The notes beneath the pieces are model-generated. The model did not search any database, was not told where the DNA came from, and saw nothing but the letters and a program-made list of their open reading frames with translations. A DNA stretch of 64,000 bases from Aspidiotus rigidus (taxonomy: Eukaryota > Arthropoda > Insecta > Hemiptera > Diaspididae). The stretch lies in the NCBI GenBank assembly GCA_035079385.1, contig JAVHKY010000003.1, positions 21,901,501 through 21,965,500 of the forward strand, given 5' to 3'. Of this stretch, positions 57,278-64,000 are shown one piece after another (within the stretch, counting starts at the first letter, position 1; each line of letters starts with the position of its first letter). Both the position numbers and the translations under genes were made by a program.

Positions 57278-59668
57278 TTTTTTTTTTTTTATTATTAGGG
57301 AGCTATGCGACTACGCATACGGGTCATCAGCTCCATTTAATCTTTAATTGTACAAAGTTGTTATTAGATGGCTTAAGGTTATTACAGTAATTTGTAGAAG
57401 TAAGTGGAGCGGAGGTAATTGAGGGAATTTTCGATGGTTTCAGAGTTGTTGGATAGGGCGGAGGTGATAGATAAGGGAACGTTGTAGGCGGATCGTTGAT
57501 TTTGGAGGACGGGACATGAGAAGAGATGTTGAACGGTGAGGTTATCTAATTGGCAGTAGTTACATGACGGCGGGGCGTGAAGTCGTAAGAGGAGGTAAGA
57601 GTGGGTGAGTCGGGTATGACCAATCCTAAGACGAACGAGGATGACCTCTTCATGACGGCAGTTTCTATTTGAAGAGGACCATGGAATAGGGAGGATTTTG
57701 ATTGATCTTAGTTTGTTATGGTATTGTTTTTCCCAAAAATTATGCCAAGAAGTTAGTATTTTAGAACGGTAATATTTTTGAAGGTCGTATGCTGGTGAAT
57801 GAGCTGGGTCAGTAATTTTTGGTAAGAGGGTGGAGTTCTTGGCCGCACAGTCAACGTTTTCATGTTGGGGGTTATCGATGTGACCCGGAATCCAGATGAA
57901 GGTGACTGATGATTTGATGGAGGTTAGCGTGTGGAGAATGATGTGAATGCGTTGAGTGATGGGGTTGTTCGAATGCGGTTCTTGTAGTGACATGAGGGAG
58001 GAAAGTGAGTCGGACAGTAAGATATAGTTGAGTCTGGGAGGGCGTTGAGTAAGGGTCGAGAGACAAGAACGAATAGCACTCAGCTCAGCTGTAAAAACAG
58101 AGGCAGTGTTTCTTAAGCGATAGGCCGTAGTTTTGTCTTGAATGGAGTACGCGTAGCCTGTTTTATTTTTTGTTTTGGAGCCATCAGTGTAACATATTAT
58201 ATGGTCGGGGAATTCTGCTATAATTTCTGAGACAAGTTTTCGGTAGGCAGTGTTGCTTGAGTTTGGAATATTTGTGAGATCGAATCTGATAGTTGGAGGG
58301 GTGAATAGCCATGGAGGAATGGATGATTTAATAGGAGATTGAATTTTGGATTAAAGTTGAGATACGGTTTCAGAGAGTTTACTAAGGTTTTTGGAAGGAA
58401 GGAGGAAGCGGTGTCAGTGAGAGGATGCGAGGAAGTTGGCAGTTAATACTAGTGTGCGAAAGTGAAGAGGAAGTTCGGCTGCTTCAGCACAGAGGCTGAG
58501 ATTTGGACTAGTGCGGAATGCTCCAAGGGAGATTCTGAGAGCTGTTGATTGAACAGTGTTTAATAATTTAAGGGATGACTTGTTTGACTGGGAGTAGATC
58601 GGGGAGCCGTAGTCTAATTGGGAACGGATGAGACTTTTGTATAGTTGGAGAAGTAATTTTCGGTTGCATCCCAGACGGGGGTGAGACAGATATTTGAGAA
58701 TATTAGTGGCATTTAGACATTTGGCTTTGAGAAGTTTTATGGGAGATCCAAGAAAGGTTGTGGTTGAAGGTGAGCCCCAAGAATTTATAAGAGTCAAGAA
58801 TTTTGATTGGAAAGCCTTGAAGGAATAGAGGAGGTATTGAAATTTTTGGAAGGCGGATTTTTCGGAATATAACAAGACCAGTTTTGCTCGATGAGAAGCG
58901 AAAACCACGGTCTGAGGCCCACGTGGATATTTTATCCGAAGTTTCCTGGAGGAGTCGTGATGCTCGATGAGGGTTTGAAGATTTAAGAGAAATACTGTAG
59001 TCATCGGCGAAAAGGCGTTGTGTAAGTGGAAAGGATGAACAATTAGAGATGTCATTTATAGCTATCAAAAAAAGTGGAATTGTGGGACGCCGTTTTGGAT
59101 GGTGTGGTGAGAAGAGAGGTGATTTTCGATCCTAACGGTTATGGACCTGTCGTACAGGAAACTCTGTAGAAGTTTTGGGAGGTTGCCTCTGAGGCCTATG
59201 GAGTGGAGTTTTTGACAAATGTAATGGCGCCGTACTCTAGGAAAAGCCTGTTGAAGGTCAAAGAAAATAGTGTAGAGTGCAGAATTTTCGTTTTTTGCGT
59301 CGGTAATTTGTTGTTGGAGGTCTGCCAAAGGTTGAAGAGTATTTCGACCCTTTCGGAAGCCGTATTGGAGGTGAGAGAGTACAATGTTTGATTCGAGGAG
59401 CCATAAAAGTCTTTCGTTTAATATCTTTTGGAATAATTTTCCGAGGACGCTAGTTAATGCAATAGGACGGTAAGAATCGGGAATGGAGGGGTTTTAGGTT
59501 TCAAGATGGGTAGAATAATCGCGAGTTTCCATTGTAAAGGATATTTTCCTTGAAGTAGGATGGAGTTGAATATTGAGAGAAAGTATGAAATGGAATTTGG
59601 GTGAAGGTTTTTAAGCCTAGAAGCGTGAATGTTATCAGGTCCGGGAGATGCGTTTCTAAGTTTTTGGA
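57278..59668 (-). mobile_element. 5'-truncated RNase H LINE with 10-bp target duplication
   Basis: GGGTGAAATT flanks both sides (57268-57277 and 59669-59678). The 3' end is at the left: an A-rich tail (57278-57297 as T on plus), then a stem-loop (GGAGCT 57299-57304, AGCTCC 57329-57334). Truncation falls just before the RT box LRNASPGPDN. Length is 2.39 kb. It converges with the LINE at 53.4-56.6 kb but is a distinct family. Confidence 0.9.
57380..59668 (-). pseudogene. LINE ORF2 fragment: reverse transcriptase, RNase H, zinc tail
   Basis: Frames in order from the right: LRNASPGPDNIHASRLKNL; IFFDLQQAFPRV with the box NGVPQ (near 59085); LFADDYSISLKSS; GCNRKLLLQLYKSLIRSQLD; TDGSKTKNK (near 58165); TFIWIPGHIDNPQHENVD; RLRIGHTRLTHSYLL; and the tail PPSCNYC / LTVQHLFSCP, ending YFYKLL-stop. 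At least four frameshifts or deletions separate them, including loss of the Gly-Glu-Phe segment after NGVPQ. Non-functional. Confidence 0.85.
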
Positions 59669-60004
59669 GGGTGAAATTGAAAATGATGAGAGCTACGTAC
59701 TTCTTGCAATTGAGAGCAAAATTCTCGAGTCGAATTACATCTAGTTGATCGATGTGTAGGTAAAATCTAAAACAATCCAACTTTAATCATTGTCTAACAC
59801 TTTGAAGTTGAATCTCGGATTAATTAATTTGGGACTACGAAGTACACATTTACCACCTCGGTAGATGTACCTAATAATAGTGTTAGGAGAGCCTTCATCG
59901 TCATTTTAAGATATAGTATACGGTAGTCGAATTACCAAATCCGCACGATCGATACCTATGTTGAATGACTGACTCCTAATTTAGGACGTATTTGGAACAA
60001 AATG

Positions 60005-61560
60005 AGCTTGATTCTCCCTACTCAGTAAAAAACTCGGGTTCCCAGGCAGACAGGCTGAAAGACATAAGTCTTCTTCCGGGTTCGACTTTATGTTCCTCTG
60101 ATGTTATTGATCAATTCCCTCACATCCCTAAGGCCTTCGCTATGCAACGTATGGGCGACTGGCTCGTTAAATCTGGCGTTCCTCGTGAAGAATTGTAGGA
60201 ATAATTTGAATGTACTCGTATAAGGGGGCAACCCCATGAAGTGTGATGCGAAAATATGGTCACCAGAGATCACTGAACCTCTCCACCTCTACCCCGCACT
60301 CGCCTACACTGGTGCCCAACCTGACGGAAGGTCGTGGTATCCAATCCCGGTGGAAAGTTAGGTCGACATGACCAAAGAATGTAAGGGGGTTTAGACGGGG
60401 CAAGTACTCGGCACAGCTAGGGAAAGGCCTGCTAAACCGGATAGGGACAGGAACAGGTTACCTACCCTAGGGGCGGCAGCGGAAAGCCCAAGCCCTAGTT
60501 AGACGGGCTACTGTTCGGTCACTACATCTAACGTATAGCCCCAGTCGTCGCATTATATGTGCCATTGGACCAACTTACGCTAGATGCGACAGGTGGACTA
60601 AGTTTTGCGCCTCCTTCTCGACCATCTCGTTCCCGGCGCAGTCTATTCAGCTCCTTCCTTCCTTTCTCTCCCTTTCATTCCTATATCCCTAATCCTTTCC
60701 CCATACACGCACACATCCTCACTCAATAGTACATACATGCGGGAGGACAATAACCTCAAGATTAGGACTCATCAGTCACATGAGAAAACATTCACCGAGG
60801 AGCTGAATATGGATCCACCCATACCAGGGAGGCCAGACGAAGAAGAAGAAGACTCGTATATGTTGGTACCTCAACTTTTGTAAATTTGATGATAACTGGG
60901 GGTCCCTATTGGGTCTCCCTTGGGCTCCCTCATTTCAGAAGTGTTTACGTCTAAATTTGAGCTTGATTTTTTCTACACAGGTACTTGGACGACGTGGATC
61001 GGCCCAGCGGAGCCCCTTAGTGAGTTTCTTGCACACTTGAACATCCAATACCCTTCCATAAAATTCAGTCTGACAGTTGATGGCTCCTCAATAAATTTTC
61101 TGGATTCGTCCATCTCTGTTAATGACGGCGTCCATGAGTAAGAAACTTCAACCGCGATATAGTAATCCATACGTCGCCCTTGTGCCCTGTGCTACGTTCG
61201 ACAGTTTAACTCATCGACTGACTCACACCCCCACGCGTCAGGCTTTTTCTCATAAGGAACTAGTGTGAATCAGGTCAAGTTGGACATTAACTTTTGTTCT
61301 GTAGGACGCTTACTAGAAAATGCCTCGTCAACTACCTCCCTGTCTCGAAACTTACACCTTGATAATAGAAAATATTCGATTACACTCCCTTCGGGTCACG
61401 TCTTCCTCCCCTCTGGATTCCGGCCGGCCGTTCACAACCCCACTACAGTTAAAAGTTCTTTTGTTAAGTGAAAGGACCTCATTCCAATGGCTAGAAGGAG
61501 TGGCGTATGTAGCGTAGCCTCCATTGATTGCCCCGGCCTCAGATCTATGACGTCATCAAA
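60005..61560 (+). pseudogene. Penelope-like copy (PLE-2), degenerate and interrupted
   Basis: Parallel to PLE-1: YSVKNSGSQADRLKD, LLPGSTLCSSDVIDQFPHIP, then a break near 60207. It resumes near 60866 (NFCKFDD-like, LGSLISEVFTSKFELDFFY). Next come YPSIKFSLTVDGSSINFLDS and a remnant of the GIY-YIG start (RRSGVCSVASIDCPG) near 61500. The YVDD box is destroyed by a deletion (TGTWTTWIGPAEPL). Many indels. Confidence 0.85.
60208..60865 (+). other. ~660-bp GC-richer insertion in PLE-2, unidentified
   Basis: This segment has no counterpart in PLE-1. It is clearly less AT-rich than its surroundings and contains CCGGTGGAAAGTTAGGTCGA and CAGGTTACCTACCCTAGG. It ends with a short frame opening MREDNNLKIRTHQSHEKTFT and closing with an acidic stretch (GRPDEEEEDSYM). 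It could be the 5' UTR and ORF1 start of another retroelement. No family is assigned. Confidence 0.4.
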
Positions 61561-61596
61561 TTGAGACGGCACAAGGCTGACCTATTAGGTGATCAA

Positions 61597-62189
61597 CAGA
61601 GACCGGTTTCCTCGGCATTTGTCACTTTTTCTCCTGAAGGGCGAAATGAATGAGATCCAAAATGAAGTTTGAAGTTTGAATCATGATAAATAGGACGCAG
61701 GAAAAAAATTCTATTTTGCCGAAAAATGCCGAAATTGATGAGAATGCCGAAAAGTGCCGAAATTATTACAAATCTTAATTTGAAATAGGACTGAGAAATT
61801 TCATGCTAAATCGTTAATTTTTTGTTTAGAATTACCAAATTTTGCCTGAAATCAGGTGGATTTTATTTTGGGCCAATTTTTGTCAAAAAATTCATAAATT
61901 TGGGCCTGAAGCTAAATACTTTTGACTGGCAAAAATCAAAAAAATTTTCTCTCAACAGAGGCAGTTTTAATTGAAAATTGGTAAATTTTTTCTTCTAAAA
62001 TTGATTAGTTCTGCTGAAAAGTAAATAATTTTGGTTCGAAATTGAATAATTTTCATCGATTGTGAGTAAATGTACTGAAAAACGCATATTTTCCCCCTCT
62101 TTTTTTTAAAAAAAATACCGAATATTACCGAATGTTTGAATTTAAGTGCCGAAATTCACTGGCTTTCTTGCCAAAAAATCCGGTCTCTG
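61597..62189. mobile_element. 593-bp non-autonomous hAT-type element with 8-bp target duplication
   Basis: The terminal inverted repeat is CAGAGACCGG (61597-61606) / CCGGTCTCTG (62180-62189). Exact 8-bp duplications GTGATCAA lie at 61589-61596 and 62190-62197. Several TGCCGAAA words occur near both ends (61720-61760, 62115-62155), like the subterminal motifs hAT transposases bind. No transposase is encoded. It lies just past the end of PLE-2. Confidence 0.9.
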
Positions 62190-62197
62190 GTGATCAA

Positions 62198-64000
62198 ATT
62201 GACCCAATTTTTGGAGCTAGATATGATAAGAGGGGGGCTTGGAAAAATTTCGACCTCCAAGCTATAAATCATGTAGGAGGGTAACTTAAAAATAGTTACT
62301 TGAAGGGGCTATTTCTTTCAGGCTTTGTACACCGATCTCCAATCGATACGAAGGAACTTGAAATACCTTAGAAAGACGTTCCGAGTCTTATGGTGTTTGA
62401 AGCGTTGCATATCTGGCTCATTGAAGGGGCTAAGTCGATTGGTGTATAAAGCATTGCATATCTAGTTACTCGAAGGGGCTATCTTTCAGGCAGTGTACGT
62501 GCATATGAAAAAGGCCCACTTGGCCGGTACGGAGTTATAAATGGAGTGTGAAAGTAGATGAAATTCTGAGTCCAACAAGACCTTCTTGAAATTGTTAGGT
62601 CCAAAATTCATGTGAAAATTGGAAAATCGGATTTTTACGGAATCGGCTAACAAAAATTGCATTACGGAAGTAGTTTACGATGTGTTTAGGATTAATTACT
62701 AGAGTGTAATTTGAGTCAATTTAAAAAAAAAAAAATGAAAATTGATCCAGTAGATGATGAGCTACAGTATTTCAAAGTTTCTTTTTCACAGATGAAGAAA
62801 TTACAAAGTGTCACAAAACAAAATATGAAGATCTCATTTTCTTATGATTTTGTTCAATTTATAGGTTTTATCTCACGAAAAGAATCGTCTCTGGAAAGCT
62901 GAGATTTTTTTATACAATGATACATTAAAATACAAAAAATCACAATTTGGACCTACATTCAAACTTTTGCAATTTAAAAAAAAACTGCGAGTGGGCCTTT
63001 CTTATATGCACGTACACTTGTACACTGAATAGGAGGAACTTACACAATTTTCGAGCTCCGAGTGATCGGATGATTCACGAAAACCCTCTGCTTACTCTAG
63101 GAACCACGCCACGTCGACTTTCGAGCTATTCATTAGTATTGTCAAGTTCCGGATTTTTATCCTCCCCAATTTCACACGTGATTTAAAATTACCTCCGGAG
63201 CTGTGGATGAATTGACGTCCTCAGTGGTATCGACCTCCGACGGGACTCAATTTTTCTGTACATATTTCCGAATTGTCCAGAAACTTTATTCTTTACCGCG
63301 GGGGACTCCAAGACTACAGTAGAAACCAGAAAAATCGAGAAAATGCCAAAAGAAAAAACCAAAACATCCCCTATACCATGATCAAAAAAAGATTTTCTAG
63401 CAGAGCCGAATTCATGTTTCATGTCTACCAGCAAGTCACCTGATTCATATGTTGAGGCCACGCTTGCTTCGTGAAGAAATCATGACTTAGCTAGCAAACG
63501 AGGGGCTCACTCGCTCCACTCGTTCGTTCTCGTGCTTGGATTAACGTAAGCGTGGGTTAGTCAAAGTATCAAGGTCACGTATGGATATCAACATTAGTGA
63601 CATTATTAGCTCGTGACGTCATAACCATCCACGATAGCTGCTTCCGACGTCATCAGCACATCTTGGGCTCTCTCTCCCTCACTCTCTTCTATTCTCGGAA
63701 TCAGTCACTTCGTTTGTAAGCCAGCTCTCAACAGTCTCCATTATACTACACCAAATATTAATAGTGGTCAAGTCTCCTTCATACTAGGCCTGATGACGTC
63801 AACGTGCAGATTTCAGAATTGGGGTGCTGCTCCTTAGTCTCCATACTAAACTATACTAGGCCTTATTAGCCTTCATGAAACCAGGACTAATAGTCGTATA
63901 AGAATAACATCCAGCAGTATTAAAGCCTATACTAAACCACTCATGTATAACCAGGATGAAAGGAGGTGAATTAAACTTGCAGATTTCTGAATCAGCTTGG
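62198..64000. other. Stretch with no supported gene; dispersed repeat text
   Basis: TGAAGGGGCTA-type text is repeated three times (about 62302, 62422, 62473), with GCATATCT(G/A)G nearby. GATCATGTTCC-like and CGAGTGGAGCGAGTG-like text (63380-63540) relates to the inverted-repeat element. At 63770-63960 inverted GCCTAGTATA words recur. The frames 62711-62902 and 63189-63461 have no recognisable domain. Confidence 0.4.

Noticed and set aside
62711..62902. 63-codon Lys-rich frame
   Set aside because: It is short, with no domain, splice context or start context; AT-rich DNA yields such frames by chance.

Overview
The window is AT-rich arthropod nuclear DNA, most likely from an insect. Its genes carry spliceosomal introns, and it holds GIY-YIG Penelope-like elements, Helitron ends, RNase H-bearing LINEs, a copia-type element, MITEs and (AT)n tracts. 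The one recognisable housekeeping gene is a complete poly(A)-specific ribonuclease (PARN). Drosophila lacks PARN as far as I recall, so a fly close to Drosophila is unlikely; I cannot name the species.

Layout. Positions 1-7 kb hold a broken Helitron Rep-helicase N-terminus and an 18-unit ~160-bp satellite that leads into a Helitron-type 3' end at 6942. A 2.9-kb repeat splits the satellite. Positions 8.2-10.1 kb hold a truncated copia-like element (gag, protease, one 354-bp LTR). Positions 10.2-15.2 kb hold a small multi-exon gene for a predicted secreted protein, with dead LINE pieces in its long intron. Positions 16.3-22.5 kb are a four-level nest: an RNase H LINE, into which a Penelope-like element inserted, into which a second copy of the 2.9-kb repeat inserted, into which a TA-flanked MITE inserted. 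Positions 22.8-23.9 kb hold a two-exon single-pass membrane protein gene. PARN occupies 29.0-33.6 kb in 15 exons. Positions 35.7-43.3 kb hold two copies of an inverted-repeat element; the first carries a full-length two-ORF LINE with a 14-bp target duplication. Positions 46.4-50.9 kb are tandem repeats and a Penelope-like fragment. Positions 53.4-59.7 kb hold two converging LINEs of one superfamily. Positions 60.0-62.2 kb hold a third Penelope-like copy and a hAT-type MITE with an 8-bp target duplication.

Only three loci look like host genes (10.2-15.2, 22.8-23.9 and 29.0-33.6 kb), all on the plus strand. Nearly everything else is mobile DNA at different stages of decay. I find no sign of a prokaryotic-style operon, CRISPR array or biosynthetic cluster. 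The most interesting material is the structure of the mobile elements: the repeat with a duplicated 3' terminus, the covarying hairpin at LINE 3' ends, and the Penelope-like elements bounded by long inverted repeats. Exon boundaries are inferred from splice consensus and reading phase alone.
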